From contig NZ_CP018786.1 of NCBI RefSeq assembly GCF_002025665.1, forward strand, positions 2,976,001-3,040,000: a stretch of 64,000 nt of DNA, read 5' to 3'. Positions within the stretch are counted from its first letter, which is position 1, and each line of letters begins with the position of its first letter. Both the position numbers and the translations under genes were made by a program. Under the pieces are notes generated by a model. That model had not been told where the DNA came from. It saw only the letters and a list, made by a program, of their open reading frames with translations, and made no database searches. The DNA is from Chryseobacterium indologenes. GTDB taxonomy: Bacteria; Bacteroidota; Bacteroidia; Flavobacteriales; Weeksellaceae. Positions 44,255 through 53,364 of this stretch are shown here, piece after piece.

Positions 44255-47218
44255 TTATTTCTTAATCTGCTTTTTAACTTCTTTAGCTTCTGCTACGATC
44301 TCAGGGAAATCCTTGTAGTTCGCAATGATCTGATCACAAGTATAACTTGCCTGATAGTTGTCTTTCAGGCCGATATAGTTTTTAGCCATCAATACCAACG
44401 CTTTTGCTCCCCAGAACTCTTCCGAAGCATAGTTGTTGGCAAGCTTAAAGATTGTTTCATTAGAAGACTTGAAAGCTTTTCCTTTGTTCTGATAATACGC
44501 TTTAGCATATAAAGCTTCCGCAGCTACTGAAGTATTGGATGACTTTTCAAGAGAGACATAGGCAGCTTGCGCATCTTTATCTTTTCCTGAGTTCATCAGA
44601 CTTCTTGCCTTAATCACTTTCGCTGTTTCAATAACGGCTGCTGAGTTTTTAGAATTAGCAATCACTGCATTGGCTAATTTTTCCGCTTCAGAGAAATTAT
44701 TTTCTTCCGCATACAGTTTCATCAACTCCACATTTGCATAGTTTTTAATACTGATATTGGAAGAATTTTTAATGCCTTCAAGGTACTTTCTGGCTTCTGC
44801 ATTATTCCCCTGTGTAATAAAGATTTGAGCTAAACGAGTTTGTGCATCATCCTGGTAATCGTTCTGAATTCCAGCAACTTCCTGAAGCACAAGTAAAGCT
44901 TTAGTTGAATTATTAGTCTGGTAGTAACTTTCCCCTAATTCATATTTAGCCTGGTACAATCCTTCACCTGTCGGATTCTGTGTCAGATACTTCTCGTAGT
45001 AAGAAATTGCATTTTTATAATCCTTTTTCGCAAACAACTGTTTACCTGTAGATAAGTTGATCTCATCAATTTCAGCAGCATCTACATTGACACCAATATT
45101 TCTTGCAAAAGTTTCATATCCTGAAACATCTCCGTTTTTCGTGAAGATAGGTTTAGCAGCCTGAACTACTTTCTGAGCATAAGCTGTATTCTTATACTGT
45201 TCACCCAAAGATTTCAGTTCAGAAAGAGCTTTATCATTCTGATTCTGGTCGATATAATTTTGTGCTCTGTAGATAGATGCGTTAGCAATCAGATCCTTGT
45301 CAGAAGATCCTTTAATTACTTTTCCGAAATAATCATTGGAGTTCACAAAATCATCCTGAGCTGCGTAAGCCGTTCCTATTTCGTATTGAGCGTCATCATA
45401 ATATTCGGAATCCGGATATTTTGATAAAAGGTTTTTAAGGTTACTAATCTTCGCCTGTGTGTCTCCTTTGAATCCTAAAGCCATTGCTTTTTGGTACAAA
45501 GTATAATCCGTAGCATCTTCATTTTTATCATAAATGGCAATCGCTTCGTTCAGGTCATTGTTTGCATAATGAATATCTGCAAGACGAAGTTCTGCATCAT
45601 TTTTAAATTCCGGTTTCGGATTGGCAAGATATTGTTTGAAATACGTAGCAGCCTGATCAAATTTCTTGGATTTAAAATAAGCATATCCTAAATCATAGGG
45701 AAGCTGCTGTTTTTCAGGGAAATTTTCATTCAGAAGCTTTTCATAACGTACAATGGCAGAAGGATAATTTCCTTTTTGGTAATACACCTGTGCCAGCCAG
45801 TATAAAGCTCGGCTTTTGAATTCCTTATTGATATTGAAACCAAGACTTCTTAAGAAATATTTCTCAGCTTCGTCATAGTTTCCTTTGTTGAACTCTTCGG
45901 TTCCCAATAAATAAGAAACTTCCTGATCTACTTTGTTGATCTCAGGAGTTGAACTTTGCAATCTGTCAATCGCATTCAGCGTTTCTTTATAGTTTCCGGA
46001 GTACAGATAGGATTTCACCAATAATGACCTCATTTCTGTGGCATTGGCACCATTCTGATTTTCGTTGATATAACTTTGGATTACCGCTGAAGGGCTTTCA
46101 AACGGGTTACCGATATCGTAACTCAATTTAGCGTACTGCTCATGAGCCAGCTTTTTCACTTTCGCATCATAATCCATCTGATAAGAAGAACGGAATGCAG
46201 AAAGTGCTTCCTGTTTTTTATCTACTGCCAGATAAGCATTTCCTAACTGGTAGTATGCATTTTGAGCTAAAGCAGAATTACTGTTAAGAAGCTGGTTGTA
46301 ATAGGAAACCGCTTCATCATATTTTTTCAGCTGTGCTGCCACAAATCCCATCTCATACAAATCATTTTCTGATGGATTTTGCTGTACGCTCAGATAATCT
46401 TTTAAATGTGGGTAGGCAGAAGTATAATCATTTTTCATGAAATAACTCTCCCCAATGATCTTATGAACTTCAGCTTTATAAGAATCTGAAATATTTTCGT
46501 TTAACAAAGCATTTCCTTCCGTAATCGCCTGATCGTAATTCTTATCATTATAATACATCTGCACATAATAAGGACGTACCAGTTTGGAGAACTTATCCTG
46601 ATCCTTTATCGAATCAAAATACTGGAAAGCTTTATCACTCTGTCTGTTGCTGTAATACAAATGTCCCAGCATATAAGCAATATCTCCTTTTTGAGACTGA
46701 TCTGCTGTTTTATAAGCTTCTTCAAGGGCATCAGTAGCTCCTTTAGAATCGCCTGTCATGAATTTTGCATATCCAAGCTTCAGAATATACTGGGTATTTT
46801 CCTCCTTCGAAAGCTGATACTGATTCACTTTTTTCAAAGTTTCCAGTGCTTTGTCGAAATCTTTTTTTGCTAAATAGTAATCTGCCAAAGGAAGATTAGC
46901 CTGTGCAAAATAAGCAGAATTAGGATATTCTTTCATAAAAGCCGTTAACCCATCTTCAGCATGATTTTTCTGAAGAATCACACCGATCACATTATCAAAA
47001 AACTGCGCAGCTTCTTTTTTCGAACGGGACAAATTCTGATTGTAGAAATATTGTCTTGCATATTCGTACTGAGAAGCATTGTATATTTTGGTCTGATAAA
47101 GATTTTCGGCTAGATTGAACCTGTAATTTTCTTTCTGGGTAAAATATTGAGACTGTTGAGCATCGGAGATTCCGAAATAAATTACAGCAGCCGCTAAAAG
47201 TATTTTTTTTGATTTCAT
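44255..47218 (-). CDS. exported tetratricopeptide-repeat protein
   Basis: This 987-residue protein has a signal peptide ending DAQ near residue 21. Nearly the whole mature part is made of TPR-like helix pairs, with recurring patterns such as YYLAKKDFDKALETLKKV, AYFKSKKFDQAATYFKQY and ELGESYYQTNNSTKALLVL. It is predicted to be a periplasmic scaffold. Co-transcription with a lipoprotein and a barrel suggests work at the outer membrane, for example in assembly or transport. No enzymatic motif. Confidence 0.88.
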   Translation of the reverse strand: MKSKKILLAAAVIYFGISDAQQSQYFTQKENYRFNLAENLYQTKIYNASQYEYARQYFYNQNLSRSKKEAAQFFDNVIGVILQKNHAEDGLTAFMKEYPNSAYFAQANLPLADYYLAKKDFDKALETLKKVNQYQLSKEENTQYILKLGYAKFMTGDSKGATDALEEAYKTADQSQKGDIAYMLGHLYYSNRQSDKAFQYFDSIKDQDKFSKLVRPYYVQMYYNDKNYDQAITEGNALLNENISDSYKAEVHKIIGESYFMKNDYTSAYPHLKDYLSVQQNPSENDLYEMGFVAAQLKKYDEAVSYYNQLLNSNSALAQNAYYQLGNAYLAVDKKQEALSAFRSSYQMDYDAKVKKLAHEQYAKLSYDIGNPFESPSAVIQSYINENQNGANATEMRSLLVKSYLYSGNYKETLNAIDRLQSSTPEINKVDQEVSYLLGTEEFNKGNYDEAEKYFLRSLGFNINKEFKSRALYWLAQVYYQKGNYPSAIVRYEKLLNENFPEKQQLPYDLGYAYFKSKKFDQAATYFKQYLANPKPEFKNDAELRLADIHYANNDLNEAIAIYDKNEDATDYTLYQKAMALGFKGDTQAKISNLKNLLSKYPDSEYYDDAQYEIGTAYAAQDDFVNSNDYFGKVIKGSSDKDLIANASIYRAQNYIDQNQNDKALSELKSLGEQYKNTAYAQKVVQAAKPIFTKNGDVSGYETFARNIGVNVDAAEIDEINLSTGKQLFAKKDYKNAISYYEKYLTQNPTGEGLYQAKYELGESYYQTNNSTKALLVLQEVAGIQNDYQDDAQTRLAQIFITQGNNAEARKYLEGIKNSSNISIKNYANVELMKLYAEENNFSEAEKLANAVIANSKNSAAVIETAKVIKARSLMNSGKDKDAQAAYVSLEKSSNTSVAAEALYAKAYYQNKGKAFKSSNETIFKLANNYASEEFWGAKALVLMAKNYIGLKDNYQASYTCDQIIANYKDFPEIVAEAKEVKKQIKK

Positions 47219-47474
47219 TCTTCTTGATATAAGAAAATTAGTCTAAATAAGTTAACGAAAATATTAAAAACTTATTGTTTAAGCAAGTTTTAACAGTGTT
47301 AATGGCTGTTAATTCTTATTTCATAACAATGTAATTTTTCTCACCATACAATGATAAAATTTACTATTTTCGTTTGATAAAATGTAAACATTTTAATAAA
47401 CAGTTATCAAAAACACATTTTAATTTGATACTTTTTCAACAGTAGCTAAAAACATACCATAAACACACCATCTC

Positions 47475-49715
47475 ATGAAATTTAAGATACTTTTAGCATT
47501 AATTTTTGTAAACCTCCTGCAGGCACAAAAGTTTTATTTTCCAAAGACAGCTGTAAATGACTCTGTTATATTGGAAAAACAGATACCGGGACTTGCGCAA
47601 CAAGTGATTCCTCATCTTCAATCGGCAAAATACAAGCCGGAAAACACCGTTGATCTTATGGACAACCTTTTCCGTTTGCAGATAGTGGCTCAGGATTATA
47701 AAAATTCGCTTACTTCTCTTACCGAAAACCGTAAGCTCTTTGCAGATAACAATATGGGAGACTACAGATATATCGGATTTGAACTGTATACACTTGCGAA
47801 AATGGAGCAAAAAGAAAACAATATCTCATTTTCCAATGCCCTTCAAAAAGTATTTAATAAAAAATATGAAAGTCTTTTAGAAAAAAAGATTCCCAGACTA
47901 GGAATTGCTCTTGACGGGGATGTAAAACAGTCAAAAAAACAACTGAATAAAATACTGGATAAACAAAAAGACAAAGACAGTATTGATTACAGGACAGCCC
48001 TTGCTCTATGCAAAAGCTATTTAAGTTATAAAACCTATTCCGGTATAAAACCTCAGGTGATGCAGATCCTGGCTTCAAAAGACAGAGAAAAATTCATTAT
48101 TGAAACCAGAGATCTTAAATTAAAAAACGGAAATACTCTAACAATTACCATTGTCAGAAAAAAAGGAGATACTACTCCGCTTCCCGTTATTCTTACCAAT
48201 AATATCTATGCAGGTTCATTTGATGAGTTCTTTGGAAAACGAGCTGCTGTTTATAATTATGTAGGAGCTGTTGTCAATACAAGAGGTAAGAGAAACAGTA
48301 ATAATGTTAATAATCCTTTTGAACATGAATCTGAAGATCTTTATGAAGTGATCGACTGGGTAAGCAAACAACCCTGGTGCAATGGAAAAGTGGGAATGAT
48401 TGGCGGCAGTTACTTAGGTTTCAGCCAATGGGGAGCTGTAAAAAAACTACATCCGGCATTAAAAACAATTGTTCCTCAGGTTGCCGTTGGAATCGGGATC
48501 GATTATCCGGCTCAGAATAATATCTTCATGAGCTACATGCTTCAGTGGATACAGTATGTGACCAATAACAAACTTACGGACGAGGCTGATTTCGCCAATG
48601 CTGTAAAATGGGATTCTATTTATACAAAATGGTACAAAAGCGGAAAAGCATTCAGGTCTTTAGATACAATAAGTGGTAAACCAAGCAAAATATTCCAACG
48701 ATGGCTGGATCATCCGGGATATGATCAGTACTGGCAGAAAATGGTACCTTACAAAGAGGATTTTTCTAAAATCAATATTCCTATCCTGACGACAACGGGA
48801 TATTATGATGATGATCAGATTGGCGCGCTGTATTATTTTAAACAGCATCATCTATACAATAAAAATGCAAATCATTATCTGGTCATAGGCCCTTATAATC
48901 ATGGAGGAGCACAAAGTTTCGGGTTTACTTACGTGAATGGCAATCCTATTGACCCAGTGGCCAGAATCAGTATTGATGACCTTGCTTTCTCATGGTTCGA
49001 TTATATTCTTAAAGGAGGTCAAAAACCGGAAATTTTAAAAGACAGAATCAATTTTCAGGTGATGAATACGAATACATGGAAGCATGTAGCTGATCTTGAT
49101 AAAATGCATAATTCTTCTTTGAAATTTTACCTTCAGGACAAAAAAAACACATCTTCTGTATTTAATAAATCTGAAAACAAGACCTTCACAACACAAATTG
49201 TTGATTTAAAAAACAGAGATCAGAAAGACACTTATTACAAAGTCAGTAAAAAAGACAGCATAAAAATGACAAATTCTGTCGCTTTTGAAAGTGAAGTTCT
49301 TGACAAGGATATCATCATGAGTGGAAATCTTTCCGGAATCTTCAATGTTTCCATCAATAAGAAAGATTTTGACACGGATACTTCCTTGTATCAGATTCAA
49401 CCGGATGGGAAATCCTCTCTTCTATCCACTCATATTGTGAGAGCCAGCTATGCGAAGAACAATGAAAAACGACAGCTTCTTGAACCCAATAAAACGGAAC
49501 AGATTCCGATTAACAATTCTTATTTCATGAGTAAAAAGATAGAAAAAGGAAGCAAACTCCTTTTATTGGTCGGAGTGAATAAAAGTCCCAACTGGCAGAT
49601 CAATTATGGTTCCGGGAAAGATGTAAGTGATGAAACGGTCAAGGATTCCGGGGAACCTTTAGAGATAAAATGGTATAATGACAGTTATGTGGAAATCCCT
49701 GTTTATAAAGACTAA
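47475..49715 (+). CDS. CocE/NonD-family alpha/beta hydrolase (X-Pro peptidase-like)
   Basis: This 746-residue protein has a signal peptide ending LQAQ near residue 18 and an N-terminal helical domain of about 190 residues. The alpha/beta-hydrolase domain has nucleophile Ser312 in GGSYLGFSQWG, a following Asp region TTGYYDDDQIGAL and His in GPYNHGG. A beta-rich C-terminal domain follows. This is the plan of the CocE / glutaryl-7-ACA acylase / X-Pro dipeptidyl-peptidase family. It is exported, so probably a periplasmic peptidase or esterase; the substrate is not predicted. Confidence 0.88.
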   Translation: MKFKILLALIFVNLLQAQKFYFPKTAVNDSVILEKQIPGLAQQVIPHLQSAKYKPENTVDLMDNLFRLQIVAQDYKNSLTSLTENRKLFADNNMGDYRYIGFELYTLAKMEQKENNISFSNALQKVFNKKYESLLEKKIPRLGIALDGDVKQSKKQLNKILDKQKDKDSIDYRTALALCKSYLSYKTYSGIKPQVMQILASKDREKFIIETRDLKLKNGNTLTITIVRKKGDTTPLPVILTNNIYAGSFDEFFGKRAAVYNYVGAVVNTRGKRNSNNVNNPFEHESEDLYEVIDWVSKQPWCNGKVGMIGGSYLGFSQWGAVKKLHPALKTIVPQVAVGIGIDYPAQNNIFMSYMLQWIQYVTNNKLTDEADFANAVKWDSIYTKWYKSGKAFRSLDTISGKPSKIFQRWLDHPGYDQYWQKMVPYKEDFSKINIPILTTTGYYDDDQIGALYYFKQHHLYNKNANHYLVIGPYNHGGAQSFGFTYVNGNPIDPVARISIDDLAFSWFDYILKGGQKPEILKDRINFQVMNTNTWKHVADLDKMHNSSLKFYLQDKKNTSSVFNKSENKTFTTQIVDLKNRDQKDTYYKVSKKDSIKMTNSVAFESEVLDKDIIMSGNLSGIFNVSINKKDFDTDTSLYQIQPDGKSSLLSTHIVRASYAKNNEKRQLLEPNKTEQIPINNSYFMSKKIEKGSKLLLLVGVNKSPNWQINYGSGKDVSDETVKDSGEPLEIKWYNDSYVEIPVYKD

Positions 49716-49782
49716 AGCCTTTTGTTTGAGTATTTTTACCCAAATGTTCTTAACAACTGTTAACATCAAAATAAAAAATCAT

Positions 49783-49791
49783 TACATTTGC
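49783..49791 (+). promoter_or_regulatory. candidate -7 promoter element of the permease gene
   Basis: TACATTTGC matches the Bacteroidetes -7 consensus TAnnTTTGC exactly, 29 bases upstream of the permease start. The expected -33 TTTG is not clear. Confidence 0.45.
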
Positions 49792-49819
49792 TTTTTTTCA
49801 AATCAAATATAGTTATTGA

Positions 49820-51502
49820 ATGAGTCAACTTTTTAGAAGAAAAATCTATTCAGATACAGATACTTCAACGGGACTTTTAAGGGTCTTAGGTGTATGGGAC
49901 ATTGTATTTTTTGGTATTGCGGCCATTATAGGAGCTGGAAGTTTCAGCAGTTTAGGAGAAGCCGTTTTCAGAGGAGGCCCCGGTGTTATTCTACTATATT
50001 TGATTTGCGGTTTTGCCTGTGGGTTTACCGCTTTATGCTACGCTGAATTTGCCAGCAGAATTCCTACCGCAGGTTCTGCTTACACGTATGCCTATGCCAG
50101 TTTTGGAGAATTGATTGCATGGATAATCGGATGGGCTCTGATCATGGAATATTCTTTCGGGAATATTTACGTAGCCTTTTCCTGGTCGGATTACTTCACC
50201 AGTTTCTTAGGGCGTCTCGGAATGCATATTCCTGATTATCTGACCTGTAGTTATACTGAAGCAAGAAAAGCTGTTCAATATGGTTCTGAAAACAAGGAAT
50301 TATTAAATGCCTGGAAAACAGCTCCATTAATCGGAAGTTTGAAATTCATCGTAGATATTCCGGCATTGGTTATTAACGGTTTGATTACATGGCTTTGTTA
50401 TGTAGGAGTAAAAGAAAGTAAAAACTTCAACAACTCTTTGGTTATCTTAAAGCTTGGGGTTATTTTACTGGTTATTCTGGTGGGTTTCTCTTATATCAAT
50501 ACTGAAAACTGGACTCCAGTAAGTCCTACAACAGGAACACCATCCTTCATGCCGAATGGTTTTGCAGGAGTAATGAGTGCCGTATCAGGAGTATTCTTTG
50601 CTTATATCGGATTTGATGCTTTAAGTGTTCTTTCTGAAGAGACTAAAGACCCACAAAAGACTTTACCAAAGGGAATGATTATTTCTCTTGTGCTGTGTAC
50701 TGTGATCTACATTGCATTAACACTTGTATTGACAGGAATGGTAGATTATAAGAAATTTGACGGTGTTGGAGATCCTCTTTCTTTCATATTTGAAAAAACA
50801 AATGCTAATGTAGCCTGGATGGAGCTTGTGGTTTCTTTCGTTGCGATAGTTGCCATTACTACCGTATTATTGGTTTTCCAGATGGGACAGCCGAGAATCT
50901 GGTATGCCATGAGCCGTGACGGACTAATGCCTCAGAGATTCCAGAAAGTACATCCTAAGTATAAAACACCATCGTATGCAACTATTGTTACAGGGATTGT
51001 AGTAGGTATTCCTATTTTATTTACAGATAAAACTTTCATTCTTGATTTTACAAGTATCGGAACTATTTTCGCATTTGTACTGGTGTGCGCAGGAGTGCTT
51101 ATGCTTCCTGCGAAAGAAAAAATCAAAGGCAGATTTCACCTTCCTTATGTGAATGGTAAAATCATCTTCCCTGTTATTTTTATCGGCGGTTTGCTGGCTT
51201 TCTACAAATGGCAGCCGGAGTTTTTTGACAACCTGATGAACTGGTCAGATCCTAATGAAGGAGAATTCAGAGCTTCTATTTTCTTCTTTATCATCATCAA
51301 CCTGATCTTATGTGTTGTGGCTTTTGTAAAGAATTTATCATTAATTCCACTGATTGGATTAAGTTCATGTCTGTACCTTCTTACAGGAATGAGCCATGAG
51401 AACTGGTTCTGGTTCGGGATGTGGTTCCTGATTGGTATGGTGATTTACTTCTGCTACGGATACAAAAACAGTAAACTGGGTAAAGAATTAAAGAATAGCT
51501 AA
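49820..51502 (+). CDS. APC-superfamily amino-acid permease
   Basis: This 560-residue inner-membrane transporter has about 12-14 hydrophobic helices. The APC signature at the start of helix 1 is visible (FFGIAAIIGAGSFSSLG, near residue 32), as is YAEFASRIPTAGSAYTYAY, typical of the cationic-amino-acid branch. A central FFAYIGFDALSVLSEET and the later QMGQPRIWYAMSRDGLMP also fit that branch. It takes up amino acids, cationic types most likely. It is monocistronic, with its own promoter element and terminator. Confidence 0.93.
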   Translation: MSQLFRRKIYSDTDTSTGLLRVLGVWDIVFFGIAAIIGAGSFSSLGEAVFRGGPGVILLYLICGFACGFTALCYAEFASRIPTAGSAYTYAYASFGELIAWIIGWALIMEYSFGNIYVAFSWSDYFTSFLGRLGMHIPDYLTCSYTEARKAVQYGSENKELLNAWKTAPLIGSLKFIVDIPALVINGLITWLCYVGVKESKNFNNSLVILKLGVILLVILVGFSYINTENWTPVSPTTGTPSFMPNGFAGVMSAVSGVFFAYIGFDALSVLSEETKDPQKTLPKGMIISLVLCTVIYIALTLVLTGMVDYKKFDGVGDPLSFIFEKTNANVAWMELVVSFVAIVAITTVLLVFQMGQPRIWYAMSRDGLMPQRFQKVHPKYKTPSYATIVTGIVVGIPILFTDKTFILDFTSIGTIFAFVLVCAGVLMLPAKEKIKGRFHLPYVNGKIIFPVIFIGGLLAFYKWQPEFFDNLMNWSDPNEGEFRASIFFFIIINLILCVVAFVKNLSLIPLIGLSSCLYLLTGMSHENWFWFGMWFLIGMVIYFCYGYKNSKLGKELKNS

Positions 51503-51521
51503 ATAAACAAGCATAATTACG

Positions 51522-51592
51522 AAAAGGCAAAATAGCAAAGAGGTTAAACCTGATGGAGAAACTGATTTGCGATTTTGCCTTTTTCTTTTTTT
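51522..51592 (+). terminator. long-stem terminator after permease gene
   Basis: AAAAGGCAAAATAGCAAA (51522-51539) pairs with TTTGCGATTTTGCCTTTT (51566-51583) with one mismatch. It is followed by a T-rich tract and lies 20 bases after the permease stop. Confidence 0.7.
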
Positions 51593-51656
51593 ATTCTCTT
51601 TCAAAATCGGCAGAATTATTGCTTTAACTTCAATAGAATCAATAAACTAGACCGCC

Positions 51657-51995
51657 ATGACTGAAAGAATTAAAACATACAAAGCATTTTATCAGTTTTA
51701 TCTTACGGAACACAGTAAAACAGGAACCCGTATTTTTCACTTTATCGGAACATTTCTCGTATTTTTCGTTATATGGTATGTCATCAGTTCCGGAAAGGAA
51801 AGGTTTCTTTGGTATATCCCCATTGTAGGCTATGGATTTGCATGGTTTAGTCATGCTGTGATTGAGAGAAACAAACCGGCTACTTTTAAATATCCTTTAT
51901 GGTCTCTCATTTCAGATTTCAGACTGTTTTTTGAACTGCTTATTGGTAAACAGAAATTCATAATGCCCGATAATAAACCTCAGAATCAGGAGTAA
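51657..51995 (+). CDS. Mpo1-like (DUF962) membrane protein
   Basis: This 112-residue protein has two or three hydrophobic segments and the DUF962/Mpo1 pattern: YLTEHSKTGTRIFHFIGT near the start and FSHAVIERNKPATFKYPLWSL with conserved His and Asn-Lys-Pro-Ala in the second half. Yeast Mpo1 is an iron-dependent dioxygenase acting on 2-hydroxy fatty acids, and its histidines are kept here. A role in breakdown of hydroxylated fatty acids is plausible but untested for bacterial members. Confidence 0.88.
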   Translation: MTERIKTYKAFYQFYLTEHSKTGTRIFHFIGTFLVFFVIWYVISSGKERFLWYIPIVGYGFAWFSHAVIERNKPATFKYPLWSLISDFRLFFELLIGKQKFIMPDNKPQNQE

Positions 51996-52321
51996 CATTA
52001 AACTCCTTTTTAATCCAAAAGTATGAGTTTGGGAGATGCAAAGGCGCAAGAGTTATAGGTTGCGTATATTTTAAGGCACAAGAAAACATTTCGACTTTGT
52101 TCAGTTGTACGTTATTATTTTTCTTGTAGTTTAGACTTTAGATTCCTTGCTTTGCTCGGAATGACAAAACAGAGTTTTGAAATTTTATCGGAGATAAAAT
52201 CTTTGCGTCTTAAAAGCACTCCTCTAATAATACTTGCGCCCTTGCGTTTTCCAACCTTTACTATTCGATTGAGATTGCTTCACCTTCGGCTCGCAATGAC
52301 TATGCGTCGGTAGAGTTCTGC
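51996..52321. repeat. intergenic region with dispersed degenerate repeats
   Basis: This 326-base gap contains two copies of a common flavobacterial intergenic word: GATTCCTTGCTTTGCTCGGAATGAC near 52141 and a GATTGCTTCACC...CTCGCAATGAC form near 52272. It also holds several fragments of a GCGCAAG / CTTTGCGTC / CTTGCGCCC type. Such elements are dispersed, non-coding and often near gene ends. No gene is seen. Confidence 0.6.
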
Positions 52322-52765
52322 TTATTCGGATGAAGTTTTTTTTCCGATCAGATATCCCAATGAAGGCAGAATGAAAGATAATACAACCGGAACTATCAAT
52401 GCCAGTCCTGAACCCTCAAGAATAACCGCTAGAGAGAAAAGATACCCGTTATACACAAGCAGTGCCAGCGTAAAGAAAAAACTGTCACTATTACTATTGG
52501 AAAGGATATTAAAATGGCTTCCAAACTGGTCAAACAAACCGGAACAAGCAAATAAAAATACATTTACAAAAAATATCCACAGAACCGTTCTGTAGATCAT
52601 TCCTTTTTTTGCATTCAGATATCCTGCAAACATAAGAAAGAGGGATAGGATTCCTGAAACCATATAATCTAAGCTGGACATTGCCACCTCACTTCCGGTT
52701 CTTCCAAAAAAATACATGGCATAGAGTACAATATTCAGGAGATAGATTATTGTTACATAATTCAT
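52322..52765 (-). CDS. small multi-pass membrane protein
   Basis: This 147-residue protein has four hydrophobic helices (about 1-18, 32-45, 57-78 and 92-137 with a break). It ends with a polar KKTSSE. No family motif recognised. It lies 25 bases downstream of the lipocalin-like gene on the same strand, so the two may be co-transcribed. Confidence 0.68.
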   Translation of the reverse strand: MNYVTIIYLLNIVLYAMYFFGRTGSEVAMSSLDYMVSGILSLFLMFAGYLNAKKGMIYRTVLWIFFVNVFLFACSGLFDQFGSHFNILSNSNSDSFFFTLALLVYNGYLFSLAVILEGSGLALIVPVVLSFILPSLGYLIGKKTSSE

Positions 52766-52790
52766 ACGTCAAAAAGTTTAAGGTTTACCA

Positions 52791-53249
52791 TTAATATTTT
52801 TTTTCAAGTATGTCGTAGTGAACCGTATTTACTATTTTCTCAGCAAGAGCATCTCCATTCACACTTGTCCGTTTAGGAATATAACTTGAAAATGTTATCG
52901 TATGATCTTTATTCATTGTTACTTCCACTTCTTCCAGAATGTTTTGGTCATCCACATAAAACTGGATTCTGTTTTCTACAATCCTCCAAAAAGAAAGTCT
53001 TGGTTCGGAAGGACTGCAATCTCCTGTTTTACCTTCTACATAATTGTAAATAGCAAATCCATCTTCCCTGATGGCGTAATTCCTCATCAAACGGCAGTTA
53101 TCAAATTCTTTTACTACTTTCTTTTTCCCTTCATAAAACCCTGCTTCCTTCAGTTTCCAGAATCCTGTAATATTTTCTTTGGTTACATTCTGTGCTTTAA
53201 CAAATGAGGAAACCACAACACAAAATCCCAGAAGCATTATCCTGTTCAT
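52791..53249 (-). CDS. secreted lipocalin-like protein
   Basis: This 152-residue protein has a signal peptide ending VKAQ near residue 20. The mature part starts ITGFWKLKEAGFYEG and continues as beta strands with conserved aromatic residues, in the style of lipocalin-like domains of Bacteroidetes (a GxW motif near the first strand). It would be periplasmic. The ligand is unknown. Confidence 0.72.
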   Translation of the reverse strand: MNRIMLLGFCVVVSSFVKAQNVTKENITGFWKLKEAGFYEGKKKVVKEFDNCRLMRNYAIREDGFAIYNYVEGKTGDCSPSEPRLSFWRIVENRIQFYVDDQNILEEVEVTMNKDHTITFSSYIPKRTSVNGDALAEKIVNTVHYDILEKKY

Positions 53250-53303
53250 ATATAAAATTGTACTTTAAAATTGATTATCAATGAATATTATTAGAATAAA
53301 ATA

Positions 53304-53334
53304 TTTCGACGGGCGGCTTCGCCGCCCGTCGAAA
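53304..53334 (-). terminator. strong GC-rich hairpin after the transglutaminase-like gene
   Basis: A perfect 14-bp stem (53304-53317 with 53321-53334) with 3-base loop is by far the most GC-rich hairpin in the window. It lies 31 bases after the stop of the minus-strand gene and would stop transcription before the lipocalin-like gene. Confidence 0.75.
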
Positions 53335-53364
53335 CATTAAACATTAAACTTTGAATATAAAGCT

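Noticed and set aside
47499..47810. Antisense frame of 103 codons within the CocE-type gene
   Set aside because: Shadow of a well-supported gene with no independent features.
51996..52321. CRISPR array
   Set aside because: The repeated words are degenerate, unevenly spaced and lack unique spacers; no cas genes are present anywhere in the window.
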